Source: Paraburkholderia susongensis
Lineage (GTDB): Bacteria; Pseudomonadota; Gammaproteobacteria; Burkholderiales; Burkholderiaceae
Direction of reading: 5' to 3'
DNA length: 64,000 nt
Assembly: GCF_900177725.1 (NCBI RefSeq)
Contig: NZ_FXAT01000019.1
Span: forward strand, 1 to 64,000
Part shown: piece by piece, positions 17,289 through 25,876 of the stretch
Numbering within the stretch: the stretch's first letter is position 1
Layout: each line of letters begins with the position of its first letter
Translations under genes and position numbers: made by a program
The notes under the pieces: model-generated
Seen by the model: the letters and a program-made list of their open reading frames with translations, nothing else
Databases searched by the model: none
Told to the model about the DNA's origin: nothing

Positions 17289-17323
17289 GTCGAAACCTCA
17301 AGCGTGAGCGAGCGCAGTGCGCG

Positions 17324-18115
17324 TCAGTGAATTTCGAGGTCTGCAACGCCCCATTTGGCAAGAATCGCGTGCAGTTCCCCATCCTGCTTCATCTTCGCAA
17401 TCACGTCGTTTACCGACGCGAGCAATGCGGTATTGCTCTTTTGCGTGCACGCGCCGACGAGCCACTTCTTTTGCGCCTGGTAGCCGGAATCGAGTTTCAC
17501 ACCAGGAATCGATTTGGCTTTGATCTGATAGAGCACGCTCGGCGGATCCACCACGCCGAGATCAATGCGACCAACACGCACGTCCGCGAGCAGGGAAAAA
17601 TAGTCTTGATAGGTTGATACATCGGTGCCTGGCAGCGCGCTGATCATCTTGTACTGGATACTGTCGACCAGCGTGCCGACTTTCTTGCCCTTGAAATCGG
17701 CCAGTGTGCGATAGCGATTCGTATCGCCGCTACGAATCACGACACCTTCGCCCCAGCCGTAAATCGGCGATGTGAAATTGACCACTTTCGCGCGGTCTTC
17801 CGTAATGAACAGCGGGGCGGCCATCAGGTCAGCTCGACCCGAGGTTAGCGTCGGAATCAGGCCATCGAAGGGGACGTCCGTCAGTTGCACCGTTACGCCG
17901 AGATGCTTTCCGATTGCGTTTGCAACGTCGACCATGATGCCTTGCAACGAGTTAGTCGACGGATCGAGAAAACCGTGCGGTGGGCTTGCCGCAGTCGTTA
18001 CCACGTTCAGGGTCTTTGTTTGCATGACCTCGGCGAGCGTGCGAGCATTGGCGTTCAGCGCGGCGACGGTGAGGCAGGCGCTGATCAGGAGGGAGAGCGG
18101 CTTCAAGCAAGTCAT
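17324..18115 (-). CDS. Periplasmic solute-binding protein, SBP family 3
   Basis: 263 residues from MTCLKPLSLLISACLTVAALNANA, a Sec signal peptide, with GGAGA upstream; an earlier start 17 codons up would spoil it. The mature part has family-3 features: LNVVTTAASPPHGFLDP, QGIMVDVANAIGKHLGV, GLIPTLTSGRADLMAAPL and DFKGKKVGTLVDS. The Arg in SGRAD and the Asp in GVVDPPS sit where family members grip the alpha-amino-acid part of the ligand. It is the substrate-capture subunit of the transporter encoded next to it. Confidence 0.9.
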   Translation of the reverse strand: MTCLKPLSLLISACLTVAALNANARTLAEVMQTKTLNVVTTAASPPHGFLDPSTNSLQGIMVDVANAIGKHLGVTVQLTDVPFDGLIPTLTSGRADLMAAPLFITEDRAKVVNFTSPIYGWGEGVVIRSGDTNRYRTLADFKGKKVGTLVDSIQYKMISALPGTDVSTYQDYFSLLADVRVGRIDLGVVDPPSVLYQIKAKSIPGVKLDSGYQAQKKWLVGACTQKSNTALLASVNDVIAKMKQDGELHAILAKWGVADLEIH

Positions 18116-18169
18116 GACGGGTCTCCAGGCAGGTGATTCGACGATGAATCGCAGTGTTTTTTGCAACGA

Positions 18170-19075
18170 CTAGCGCGCTGGTGTTTGCGCGGCCAGTGCA
18201 CAACATTCGAATAGCACGCTCGCAGCGAGGAACGCGGTTGTCTCTCCAATGTCCTGCGCAGGCGACACGGTGTTCACATCGAATGCAACGAAATTCAAAC
18301 CTGCGAGCGATCGCAGAAGCGCAATGCCTTCCTTCGGATTCAGACCGCCCCATTCGGGCGTGCACACGCCGGGGGCGCACGATGGATCGAAAATGTCCAT
18401 GTCGAAACACAAATAGACCGGACGCTGGCCGATGCGCTCGCGGATTGCGTTGACACACGCAACGGGATCGGCGTCGAGTTCGGCGAAGGAGACAATGTTG
18501 TAGCCGAGCGAACGCCCGAAGCCGAGCACGCCGTCCATGAACGTCGTTCCGCGAGCTCCGACATGAAAGCTGTTGCGCACGTCAACAAGTCCTTCTTCCG
18601 ATGCGCGCGTGAAGGTAGTGGCGGTATTGAAGCCGGCGAGATCGTAAGTGTCCGTGTGCGCGTCGATGTGCAGTACCGCAAGATCCGGATAGCGCTTTCT
18701 CACTGCGCGCAACTGCGGGAGCGTCACCGCTCCGTCGCCGCCCATCGTGATCGGCATCATGCCCCCGGCGATGACCTCATCCATGGCTTGCTCGATGAGC
18801 GGATAGCTGCGCTCGACGTCGCCCGCGAAGCAATTGACATTGCCAGCATCGACGAGCCCGAGCGCTGCGATCGGATTTGCCGGCTTTCCCGCTGGGTCAG
18901 AAAAATAGGGGCGAATAAGTCGAGATTGGCGTCGGATCGTATCCGGACCTTCGCGTGACCCGACCCGAAACGGATGAGTGCCGCAATCGAACGGCACGCC
19001 AAGGACGCACGCACGGGGAGTGAGAGCGGATCCCTCCTGCCTCGACGGGACACCCATGAAAGTCGCAAATGACAT
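18170..19075 (-). CDS. Ureohydrolase (agmatinase/guanidino-acid hydrolase family) with an altered metal site
   Basis: 301 residues from MSFATFMGVPSRQEG (GGAG upstream; the extra 28 codons of open frame are not needed). It has the arginase/agmatinase fold: substrate loop FDCGTHPFRVGSREGP, metal motif IDAHTDTYD (D138, H140, D142) and CFDMDIFDPSCAP (D227, D229). The first metal motif, GGDHS in the family, reads GGDGA (112-116): Gly replaces the metal-binding His. The enzyme would cleave urea from a guanidino compound such as agmatine or guanidinobutyrate if active. Whether one metal or a different metal suffices is unclear. First gene of the cargo operon. Confidence 0.85.
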   Translation of the reverse strand: MSFATFMGVPSRQEGSALTPRACVLGVPFDCGTHPFRVGSREGPDTIRRQSRLIRPYFSDPAGKPANPIAALGLVDAGNVNCFAGDVERSYPLIEQAMDEVIAGGMMPITMGGDGAVTLPQLRAVRKRYPDLAVLHIDAHTDTYDLAGFNTATTFTRASEEGLVDVRNSFHVGARGTTFMDGVLGFGRSLGYNIVSFAELDADPVACVNAIRERIGQRPVYLCFDMDIFDPSCAPGVCTPEWGGLNPKEGIALLRSLAGLNFVAFDVNTVSPAQDIGETTAFLAASVLFECCALAAQTPAR

Positions 19076-19385
19076 CGGCGGCACTCCGTATCGAAAAGAA
19101 GTTAGGCCGATCATAAGTGCGATTCGATTGTCGCGCAAAGCGGCAAAAAAATATCGCACTGCGATATGAAATCGTTACAAGAGCCGCGCTCGCCGGTCAC
19201 GGATCGAACGCGGCCCGGGGAACGTCGAGGTGAAAGTGACCGACTTGCGACCGTGGCGTCCCCATCTGGGAGAAGGGCAGGACTCTGTCACGTTGGCGGA
19301 GCAGACGTAAGGTGAGCGCATACAGAAGACAGTATCGATCTATCATCGCCACCGGTACTGCCCGTTCCGGATTACCGGTTGGTTT

Positions 19386-19955
19386 GTGTCGACCTGCAGC
19401 ATGCTGCAAGGCAAGCGTCCTCGCGAGGCCGTGACTTCGTCCTTCCCGAAAGTCGTGGCGGCCGCCGCCACACAACCCGGGCACGACACGAGTGATACGA
19501 TCGCTTCCCTGCGGCTGGTCTGCGGGAGTCGAGATCCAGAGGTGACACGCTTCGTCGCGGGTCCATGGTCGGATCGCCAGAAACATCGAGCCTTCGTGGA
19601 GTCGCGCACACTCGCCAGCTACCCTGCGGGGATGGGTTATTGGACTATTAGGTTTCGTAGCAACCCGACCGACTTTTTAGGGTGGATTCTCCTGATTCCT
19701 ACCGATGCCGTAGGACCCGAAATAGAAATCGGATGGCGGCTGCCACGAAACGCGTGGGGCTACAGTATCGCGACGGAAGCTGGGCGACCGGTGCTTCAAC
19801 ATGCCTTCGCAACGCTAGAAGTAGCCGAAGTTGTGGCTGAGATCGATGCGAGGAATTTTGGCTCGATATCGACACGGGCGACCAGGCCACCGTCGGGTAG
19901 GAAATTCGTGAACGCCGACGATTCAAGGGTGCATAGACCAACAGCACCCCAATGA
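19386..19955 (+). pseudogene. GNAT N-acetyltransferase, probably damaged
   Basis: The middle of this 189-codon frame reads like an Acetyltransf_3 protein: DPEVTRFVAGPWSDRQ, AGMGYWTIRFR, FLGWILLIP, EIEIGWRLPRNAWGYSIATEA and HAFATLEVAEVVAEID. The first 50 codons do not match the expected N-terminal helix and strand. After EIDARNFGSIS the expected RKVGF-type end is lost and the frame becomes basic and featureless. The acetyl-CoA pyrophosphate loop (QxxGxG/A) is also poor: WGYSIATEA rather than WGxGYATEA. I read this as a truncated or frameshifted copy, unlikely to be active. An alternative is an intact but divergent GNAT. Confidence 0.5.
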
Positions 19956-20090
19956 AGGCGAAGGCGGCCAGAAAGTACATACCCCAATTGGTCGAACCTG
20001 TTGCCATTCGTCGACACCGGTTTGCAAACGTCTGCAAAAGAATGTGCACAAGTTCCCGGAATATGTCCCAGAGGAGACTTCTGGCATCAA

Positions 20091-20107
20091 ATACCAGAAA
20101 TTGGTAT
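20091..20107. promoter_or_regulatory. Palindromic operator-like site before parD
   Basis: ATACCA-GAAAT-TGGTAT is a perfect six-base inverted repeat about 24 bases before the ParD start. ParD-type ribbon-helix-helix proteins bind such short palindromes to repress their own operon, so this is a plausible autoregulatory site. The assignment rests on position only. Confidence 0.5.
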
Positions 20108-20130
20108 CCTTGGCCCGGGAGGTGAGAGTC

Positions 20131-20373
20131 ATGAGCAAAAGCACATCGTTCACGCTCGGTGAACATTTTTCGGAATTCGTCGATGACCGCGTGCGCAGCG
20201 GCCGTTACAGCACGGCCAGCGACGTTGTCCGCGCCGGCTTGCGCCTGCTCGAGACCGAGGAGGCGAGGCTGGAGGTGCTGCGAAACGCGCTGATCGAAGG
20301 CGAACAGTCCGGGCCGTCGCGCCCGTTTGATTTTCGCAGGTACGTCGAGGGTAAGCGGAACAGGACCGCATGA
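20131..20373 (+). CDS. parD: ParD-family antitoxin
   Basis: 80 residues. The first 45 (TSFTLGEHFSEFVDDRV, GRYSTASDVVRAGLRLLE) form the ribbon-helix-helix DNA-binding domain of ParD/CopG antitoxins, and the rest (LRNALIEGEQSG, FDFRRYVEGKR) is the toxin-binding tail. The start at 20131 has GGGAGGTGAG just before it; a longer open frame upstream crosses the operator. It overlaps the toxin gene by four bases, the usual tight coupling. It should neutralise ParE and repress the operon. Confidence 0.9.
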   Translation: MSKSTSFTLGEHFSEFVDDRVRSGRYSTASDVVRAGLRLLETEEARLEVLRNALIEGEQSGPSRPFDFRRYVEGKRNRTA

Positions 20374-20672
20374 GAGCGTATGTTCTCTCGCCCGCGGCCG
20401 AACGCGACCTTGACGGCATCTGGGATTACACGGTTGCCCGATGGGGGGAGACGCAGGCCGAGCGTTACATCCTGAGCATCGAAAGTACCATTGTCGGCCT
20501 GGCCGACGGTACCCAGCCGAGCTTGTCCGCCGCAGACGTGCGGGAAGGCTACCGGAAAGCGCTGGTTGGAATGCATGTCGTGTTTTTCAGGGAATCGGAC
20601 GCTCTGGTCGACGTCATCCGTATCCTGCATCAACAGATGGATATTCCGGGCAGGCTCGGCGACGACAACTAG
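20370..20672 (+). CDS. parE: ParE-family toxin
   Basis: 100 residues with the RelE/ParE signature: LSPAAERDLDGIWDYTVARWG, QAERYILSI, VREGYRKALVGMHVVFFRES and VIRILHQQMD. ParE toxins poison DNA gyrase, and related proteins act otherwise. With the adjacent antitoxin it forms an addiction pair that keeps the mobile element in the population. It sits between the cargo operon and the 3' end of the conjugation operon, on the opposite strand. Confidence 0.9.
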   Translation: MRAYVLSPAAERDLDGIWDYTVARWGETQAERYILSIESTIVGLADGTQPSLSAADVREGYRKALVGMHVVFFRESDALVDVIRILHQQMDIPGRLGDDN

Positions 20673-20804
20673 ATGTGTTGGCGCGCTGGTGCTACCCGCA
20701 AAGCAGGCCTTGTGACTTACGCGAGCACGTGTGCCACGTCAGATCGTCCAGTGCATGAGGCACGGCCATTCGTGTCGCTCGTCAGGACCGGCCCGAGGGG
20801 CGTC

Positions 20805-21347
20805 TCACATACCATAACCATCCATGCGGCTATCACGGGGCTCGACGGCAGCGTCCGGCCGGGTCTCCTGTTGATCGCATGGATATGCCGGTAACCTGGG
20901 GCGCGGTTCGGTAGATGACGGCCACCGATGCTCAAAGCCGGAAGACGTGGCACGGCCTGGTGCAACCGCTCCGAAATGTGCACTGGCTGGTGGCCCATTG
21001 AGGATTGCACGCACGGCACGCGCCACCCGGGTTCCTGCCTGAAACACGAGTGCCGTTTCCGCCTGGTCAATCACGACGTAGGGTGGATCGGGGCGCCAAC
21101 GCAGAAGCACTCGTCCGCCTGGCGTATCCGCTAGGATGGCGGGCACGCGCTCCGGATCGTCAAACTGCAGATAGATCTTCTGGCCGTCGTCGAACACCTG
21201 GTATGGCCGGACTTCGGCTGCGCCGCTGATACGCCAGTCAAAGTCGTAGACCGGTCCCGTCGCAGACGGCGGTTCGGCACAGGCCGATTGAAGCAGGCAA
21301 CCCGTGAGCAGCACGGCTGCAGAAAGCAGGGCAGTGAAGGGTTTCAT
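20805..21347 (-). CDS. Small VirB9-like lipoprotein at the end of the T4SS operon
   Basis: 180 residues from MKPFTALLSAAVLLTGCLLQ. A lipobox (LLTGC) suggests export and lipidation of the Cys. The next 80 residues (YDFDWRISGAAEVRPYQVFDDGQKIYLQF, DPERVPAILAD, YVVIDQAETALVFQAGTRVARAVR) resemble the C-terminal CagX/VirB9 beta domain, not full VirB9. The last 60 residues are basic and Pro-rich with poor sequence logic, and may be run-on past a lost stop. Lying downstream of trbI, with a four-base overlap, it is a candidate VirB7-like or VirB9-accessory subunit of the outer-membrane core complex. Confidence 0.6.
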   Translation of the reverse strand: MKPFTALLSAAVLLTGCLLQSACAEPPSATGPVYDFDWRISGAAEVRPYQVFDDGQKIYLQFDDPERVPAILADTPGGRVLLRWRPDPPYVVIDQAETALVFQAGTRVARAVRAILNGPPASAHFGAVAPGRATSSGFEHRWPSSTEPRPRLPAYPCDQQETRPDAAVEPRDSRMDGYGM

Positions 21348-22678
21348 CGGTGGCAACTCCCATCGGTGACACCGGGTGGCAGCATCATGTCGCGCTGCGT
21401 GATGAATGTGATGCGCTGACCCGGTTCCAGTCGCAGCGTCGGCTGGATGTTCATGTTGCGTTGGAGGATGGTCTGCGTGGTCCGGGAGAGCGATTGCGCT
21501 GCCGCCTCTGACAGATCGGTCGACGCACCGCCATTGATGTTGATCGTCGTGCCGTTGGACTGGCTCTGGTTGTGACCGATCCAGGCCGCCACGCCCGCGA
21601 TGAGGAACGTCGATCCGAAGATTCTGAAAAAGTGGTTGTTGACGTCGGCGCTGACACCCGCTTCGCCGTCGGGATCGTTGCCGGTCAGTCCGTCGAGCCG
21701 CATCGTGGCGTGGCGGAAGATCATCCGCGTAGCGGCCATCAGCATCAGGTCCTGACCGATCGCCACATCGTTATTGGTGCGGCCCAGAATCCGTGTCCCC
21801 TTCGGGATCAGACTGCAGCTTCCGTCGATGCTGTCGTAGATGTCACGATCGATCATCGCGCGGAAGGTGCCTGGCATATCGCTCTTCGCGCCCTGCAGGA
21901 TCACCGTGGGAATCGGCGTGCCGCCCATCACCATGTAGGGCGAGGTGATCGGGACGGGGATCAGCGGTGCGTCGTCGCCGTTCCCTTCACCCTGCTGTCT
22001 GATCCAGTCGGCGTTGCGACGGTCGGTGGCAGTGGATACGTTCACGGAGGACTGCCCCGACGAGGGCGTTTCAGGGATGCTGCCTGTAGACGAATTGCCG
22101 GGCGCTGTCTGCCGGGTTGAAAGCTGCAAAAGGCCATCTGCGATGTGATCGGGTGGAAAATCCTTTGCGGCGGACGCGTTGCTGGAGCCGCTGCCGGTAT
22201 CCTCATAGGCAACCAGCGACTGGCTCTGCATGGCCTCGATCTGCCGCTGCAATGCGAGGCGATCAGCGTCGCCTGTCCCGGACGAATGGTCAGCACCCCG
22301 ATAGTTTCGGGGGAGTGGACCGCTATCGTCTCCGGGCGCGCCTTTGGGGATGCCGTCGAGCGGTGTGCCGCCCACTGGGGCGCTCACGCCCGACGCCGCG
22401 CCACCTGCGCGAGTCAGCGCCAGGTTGTACTGGTCCTCGAGGCGCTTACGGATCGCATCGGCCGAAGCTTTCGGCTGCCTGACATCCGCCTCGATCTGTT
22501 CGCGCTCGCGCCGTTCGGCCGCGGTCTCGTGCGGATGGGACAGCGCGTGTACGAGGACGATCGCGAGGAGCGCCGAGCACAGCGCAACGAGCAACGTTTT
22601 TGCAAGATTGCGGCGAATGCGCGTGAGTTTCGCAGGTTCCTGCGTGAGCGGGACGCCGCCGTTCCCGGGAGCTGCCAT
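21344..22678 (-). CDS. trbI: TrbI/VirB10-family channel protein
   Basis: 444 residues from MAAPGNGGVPLTQEPAK. A single membrane helix follows (TLLVALCSALLAIVLVHAL). A long Pro/Ser/Gly-rich periplasmic linker comes next, then the VirB10 C-terminal domain: PYMVMGGTPIPTVILQG, GTFRAMIDRDIYDS, IPKGTRILGRTNNDVAIGQD and the antenna-like FFRIFGSTFLIAGVAAWIG. It spans inner and outer membranes and transmits ATP-driven changes to the channel. Its start sits two bases before the trbG stop, so translation is coupled. Confidence 0.9.
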   Translation of the reverse strand: MAAPGNGGVPLTQEPAKLTRIRRNLAKTLLVALCSALLAIVLVHALSHPHETAAERREREQIEADVRQPKASADAIRKRLEDQYNLALTRAGGAASGVSAPVGGTPLDGIPKGAPGDDSGPLPRNYRGADHSSGTGDADRLALQRQIEAMQSQSLVAYEDTGSGSSNASAAKDFPPDHIADGLLQLSTRQTAPGNSSTGSIPETPSSGQSSVNVSTATDRRNADWIRQQGEGNGDDAPLIPVPITSPYMVMGGTPIPTVILQGAKSDMPGTFRAMIDRDIYDSIDGSCSLIPKGTRILGRTNNDVAIGQDLMLMAATRMIFRHATMRLDGLTGNDPDGEAGVSADVNNHFFRIFGSTFLIAGVAAWIGHNQSQSNGTTININGGASTDLSEAAAQSLSRTTQTILQRNMNIQPTLRLEPGQRITFITQRDMMLPPGVTDGSCHR

Positions 22679-22680
22679 GA

Positions 22681-23721
22681 TCACGACTTCCCGTAGATGT
22701 TCTTCATGCGGGCTGAGTCGCAGCCGAACAGGCCGCACCCATGACCCCGGCCGTTGAAGACACGCACTTCTTCCTTGCCGCGCCTGAGCAGCAGGCCGTA
22801 TGCCGTAATCTGCTGCACCTCGAAAAAATCGTTGCCCAGCGGGATGAAGCTCGAGATCTCAGCCTGTCCCTTTTCATCCATCATCAGGATGGCGGGCAGT
22901 TCGGCGTGGTGGGGAAACTGAAGGTATGTGAAGCGTCCGTCGTCGAATACGGTCACCGGCGCGAACGGCGCGCTACCGTCGACGCGATAGTCGAAGTTCA
23001 CGTGATCTAGCGTGATGCGCGGGCCGGCTGCGCGCACGTCGCCTGGGGTGGGCGATCCTACCTGAACACCGGCGTCTGTTGGCTCAGTGGTGCTTCCTCC
23101 GGGAACGTTGCCCGGGTATTCAATCCCGAATGGCGAGACCTGTCCCGCCGTCATCTGCGCGTCGGTATCCAGGTAGTGCCAGGAGACGCGTTGATACACG
23201 GCGGCATTGTCCGACGAGCGCAGGTCCAGCTCATAGCGCCGGCGCGTCGTGATGACCGTCGCTGCATTGTCGAGTGCAGGCAGACGTGCCTCGATGAACA
23301 CGTCGCGCTTTGTGAGCGCGGTATGTTCGAGCCAGCGCTTGTTGGTGTCAGACAGATAGACGCCAACGACCTCTTCGTCGGGCCCGAAGACCAGGTGGGT
23401 TTCTTCGTTCGTGCGCACGAGTACCGGATACCGGTAGTCCGGATCGTAGTCGTAGACGACGAGCGATGAATCGTCGGGTGCAGGGTAGGGACCATTGGGG
23501 CCATTGATGTGGGCGCGGGACGTCGAAGGACTGCGGGCTAGCGAATGCGGCGCCAGGGCGTGCCGCGTGTCCACAGTCGACTGCGGCGCGATGGCGGTCA
23601 CCGCGCTCGCGGGCAACGGTGCAGCGGGCGCGGCTTCCGACGCCGCGACCTGTGCCCGGGCTGCGCAGATGCATGCAGTGAACAATACAGTGCTGCACGC
23701 AGCGGAGACGACGCTCTTCAT
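22681..23721 (-). CDS. trbG: TrbG/VirB9-family outer-membrane core protein
   Basis: 346 residues with a signal peptide (MKSVVSAACSTVLFTACICAARA). After a Pro/Ala-rich stretch the N-terminal beta domain begins (YDYDPDYRYPVLVRTNEETHL, VGVYLSDTNKRWLEHT). The C-terminal CagX domain ends the protein: VNFDYRVDGSAPFAPVTVFDDGRFTYLQFP, AILMMDEKGQAEI and FEVQQITAYGLLLRRGKEEVRVFN. With TrbI and the small lipoprotein it should form the outer-membrane core complex. It overlaps trbF by four bases. Confidence 0.9.
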   Translation of the reverse strand: MKSVVSAACSTVLFTACICAARAQVAASEAAPAAPLPASAVTAIAPQSTVDTRHALAPHSLARSPSTSRAHINGPNGPYPAPDDSSLVVYDYDPDYRYPVLVRTNEETHLVFGPDEEVVGVYLSDTNKRWLEHTALTKRDVFIEARLPALDNAATVITTRRRYELDLRSSDNAAVYQRVSWHYLDTDAQMTAGQVSPFGIEYPGNVPGGSTTEPTDAGVQVGSPTPGDVRAAGPRITLDHVNFDYRVDGSAPFAPVTVFDDGRFTYLQFPHHAELPAILMMDEKGQAEISSFIPLGNDFFEVQQITAYGLLLRRGKEEVRVFNGRGHGCGLFGCDSARMKNIYGKS

Positions 23722-24464
23722 TGTGTTGCTCCCGGATTGACGCCCAGGTAGGGCGTGAGGCTGAAGTGGGTAACGCGCAGCCCAATCGGGTTGTCCTTCT
23801 CTTCACCTGGTTTCAGGGTTTCGGGCGCGAGCAGGAAGCTGAGCGTGAGCAGCATCTGTTTTGGTCGGGACGGTTTGCCGTTCACGCTCTCGATCAGCGT
23901 GAAGATCAGGTAGGCAACCTGACCGTCCGGCGAGAACGACGTCGAGTTCTCGACGAATTCGCGGATGAGACCGGGCGTCTGCACGACGCGCTGCGCAACC
24001 GGGTCGGTCGAGGTGATGTACGTTTCGAGTTCTTGTGTCGCGGCGCCCGACGTCCAGCCGAACGCTGCCGGTATCTGGCGCGTGAGGGTGTCCTGGCTGC
24101 CGGCCTCGATCGTGAACACACGCGAGGCCCACTTCACGAGGAAATACCGCTTGTTCGCCGCGGTGACCGAGTAGGTCTCCGCGTAGCGGTCCGAAACCCA
24201 CACCGCGCCGATTTTCTCGTCGTGTTCAACAAAATAGGGGCGGGGACCGCTGTGCGCAGCCTGCACGATCAGCGCCGCGCATTCGCCGGCCGCAACCAGC
24301 GCGAAGGCAGCGGCCACCTTGATCGCGAGGCGCTTTTCCCAGACGGGGCGCTGGAACGCTGCGAACCAGGCTGAGACCGCCTCCCCGGTATTCGGCGGAG
24401 GCGCGAGATTTGCACCCGAGGTTTCGGTGCCGGAGGCGGCGCGAAGAGAGAGGCGCTTGCGCAT
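23718..24464 (-). CDS. trbF: TrbF/VirB8-family inner-membrane protein
   Basis: 248 residues: a cytoplasmic tail of about 45, one membrane helix (LAIKVAAAFALVAAGECAALI), then the VirB8 periplasmic domain (NTF2-like) with IGAVWVSDRYAETYSV, FLVKWASRVFTIEAG and the conserved YLIFTLIESVNG strand. It is about the usual VirB8 length. VirB8 nucleates the channel by contacting VirB9, VirB10 and VirB5. It follows trbL after a gap that holds a small gene on the other strand. Confidence 0.88.
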   Translation of the reverse strand: MRKRLSLRAASGTETSGANLAPPPNTGEAVSAWFAAFQRPVWEKRLAIKVAAAFALVAAGECAALIVQAAHSGPRPYFVEHDEKIGAVWVSDRYAETYSVTAANKRYFLVKWASRVFTIEAGSQDTLTRQIPAAFGWTSGAATQELETYITSTDPVAQRVVQTPGLIREFVENSTSFSPDGQVAYLIFTLIESVNGKPSRPKQMLLTLSFLLAPETLKPGEEKDNPIGLRVTHFSLTPYLGVNPGATQ

Positions 24465-24539
24465 GGCCTAACCCCTCCGGCAAGCGCGCGCCTGCAATGC
24501 TACACTGGGATCCAGTTCACCTGCTGTGAGGATGCAGCC

Positions 24540-24809
24540 ATGGCCAGGCTCAAGATCATCCTGCTGTATTTCGTGCTGCCGATCCTGCTGTTTGCGGCGT
24601 TCGTCCTGTATCAGGTCGGCGCGCAGCATTTCGGTGTCGCTATGATGCTTGCAGGCGCAATCGCATTCATTGCCTGGGCGTGGGCCAGCACCACACCCAA
24701 GGAGAGAGAGGAATCGCTGCGTGCTGACATGGATCGGCAGCGGCGTCTGGACGATGAGCGGACTACTTTCTACGTCATTCAAGAGAGTTCGAAGCATCGG
24801 CATCATTGA
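24540..24809 (+). CDS. Small membrane protein on the opposite strand within the T4SS operon
   Basis: 89 residues, with two hydrophobic helices in the first half (IILLYFVLPILLFAAFVLY and GVAMMLAGAIAFIAWAWA) and a charged C-terminal tail (TPKEREESLRADMDRQRRL). GAGG lies nine bases before the ATG. It fills the space between trbF and trbL but reads rightwards against the operon. Candidates are an entry-exclusion or immunity-type protein or an unrelated small gene. Nothing in its sequence decides this. Confidence 0.55.
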   Translation: MARLKIILLYFVLPILLFAAFVLYQVGAQHFGVAMMLAGAIAFIAWAWASTTPKEREESLRADMDRQRRLDDERTTFYVIQESSKHRHH

Positions 24810-24811
24810 AT

Positions 24812-25840
24812 TCACCTCAATGATTTAGGTGTGACGTTTCGTCCAATTAACCCTTTGCCGAAGCCAGCCGATCCGCCGCCACCGCTGCCAGACACGAGAG
24901 CTCGTGCGATATCCGGCACCTGCCACATCATGAACGCCCCGACACCGCAGACCAGCGCGAGCGCGAGCATCGCGAGGTAGTTCGTCGCGTAATAGGCATC
25001 ACTGTTCGTGCCGTTCTGCACGGCGGCCTGCTGTACGAGGCTCTGGATGCCCGGCAGCACACCACCATTGACGATCGCCATCATCAGCCAGGCGACGACC
25101 TTGAAGAGTCCTGCGGAAATCGTGAAGCGCAGCCATCCGTCGAAGAGAAACTCTCCGGCAGGCAGGACATACCAGGGAATCAGCACCGGCCCGAGGCAGA
25201 AGGCGATGTCGAGCAGGAACGAGCCGAACTGCACGACCACCACGAAGATCATCGTCATCAAGGCGATCGCGATGACCGCAAGAGCTTTCGCGAGAAACGC
25301 GAGCAGGATCAGTGGCAGGTTTTTGACGAGCGTCCAGATGGAGTTCAGGCCCGCCGAATTTGCCCCGGCATCGCTCGTGGCGCCGCACACCTGATGATCA
25401 GTGTTCGGGATCACGACGCCATCGGGCGTGATGTCGGGCACCTGTTCGCACACCTGGGCCGCTTCTGTGCGCACGCCCTGCATGATGGTCGACGCGGCAT
25501 TGACAAGTGCGCGCAGGAGATCGCCAGGCTTGCCTTCGCCGCCGGAAACGCGTGACGCCATCGTCTGCATGTTGTCGACGAAATAACCGTGCACCGTGCT
25601 GGACCAGGCCGTGAGCATCACGAGAATGACGGCGCACCGGATCAGATGCCGGAACATGTTCGCGAAGAAGCCGGGGAAGTCGCCTTCGAGCAGCCACAGG
25701 AATGCGTGCCACGTCGCCATGATCAGGCCGAGCGCGGCAAGCAGATCCATGCCGTCGGACAGGAAGAGCGTCTGCAGGCTCGAGCCTTTCGCCTGCATTG
25801 CAGTGAAGAGCGCATTGAGGACGGAGATGACGTCGTTCAT
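24812..25840 (-). CDS. trbL: TrbL/VirB6-family polytopic membrane protein
   Basis: 342 residues with about six membrane segments, including MDLLAALGLIMATWHAFLWL, LILLAFLAKALAVIAIALMT, FIFVVVVQFGSFLLD-like repeats and the conserved central LDIAFCLGPVLIPW. It ends in a Gly-rich cytoplasmic tail (GSGGGGSAGFGKG). A periplasmic loop holds two Cys (CEQVPD, QVCGATSD) that may pair. VirB6 forms part of the inner-membrane channel. It lies between the small membrane protein gene and trbF. Confidence 0.88.
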   Translation of the reverse strand: MNDVISVLNALFTAMQAKGSSLQTLFLSDGMDLLAALGLIMATWHAFLWLLEGDFPGFFANMFRHLIRCAVILVMLTAWSSTVHGYFVDNMQTMASRVSGGEGKPGDLLRALVNAASTIMQGVRTEAAQVCEQVPDITPDGVVIPNTDHQVCGATSDAGANSAGLNSIWTLVKNLPLILLAFLAKALAVIAIALMTMIFVVVVQFGSFLLDIAFCLGPVLIPWYVLPAGEFLFDGWLRFTISAGLFKVVAWLMMAIVNGGVLPGIQSLVQQAAVQNGTNSDAYYATNYLAMLALALVCGVGAFMMWQVPDIARALVSGSGGGGSAGFGKGLIGRNVTPKSLR

Positions 25841-25876
25841 GGTCCTGACCTGATCGTGTCCCGGTTGAGCGGTGCG

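Noticed and set aside
19197-19586. 129-codon minus frame between the cargo operon and the GNAT remnant
   Set aside because: No start site; part of it is antisense to the GNAT remnant. The end (GTPRSQVGHFHLDVPRAAFDP) looks faintly protein-like but cannot be assigned.
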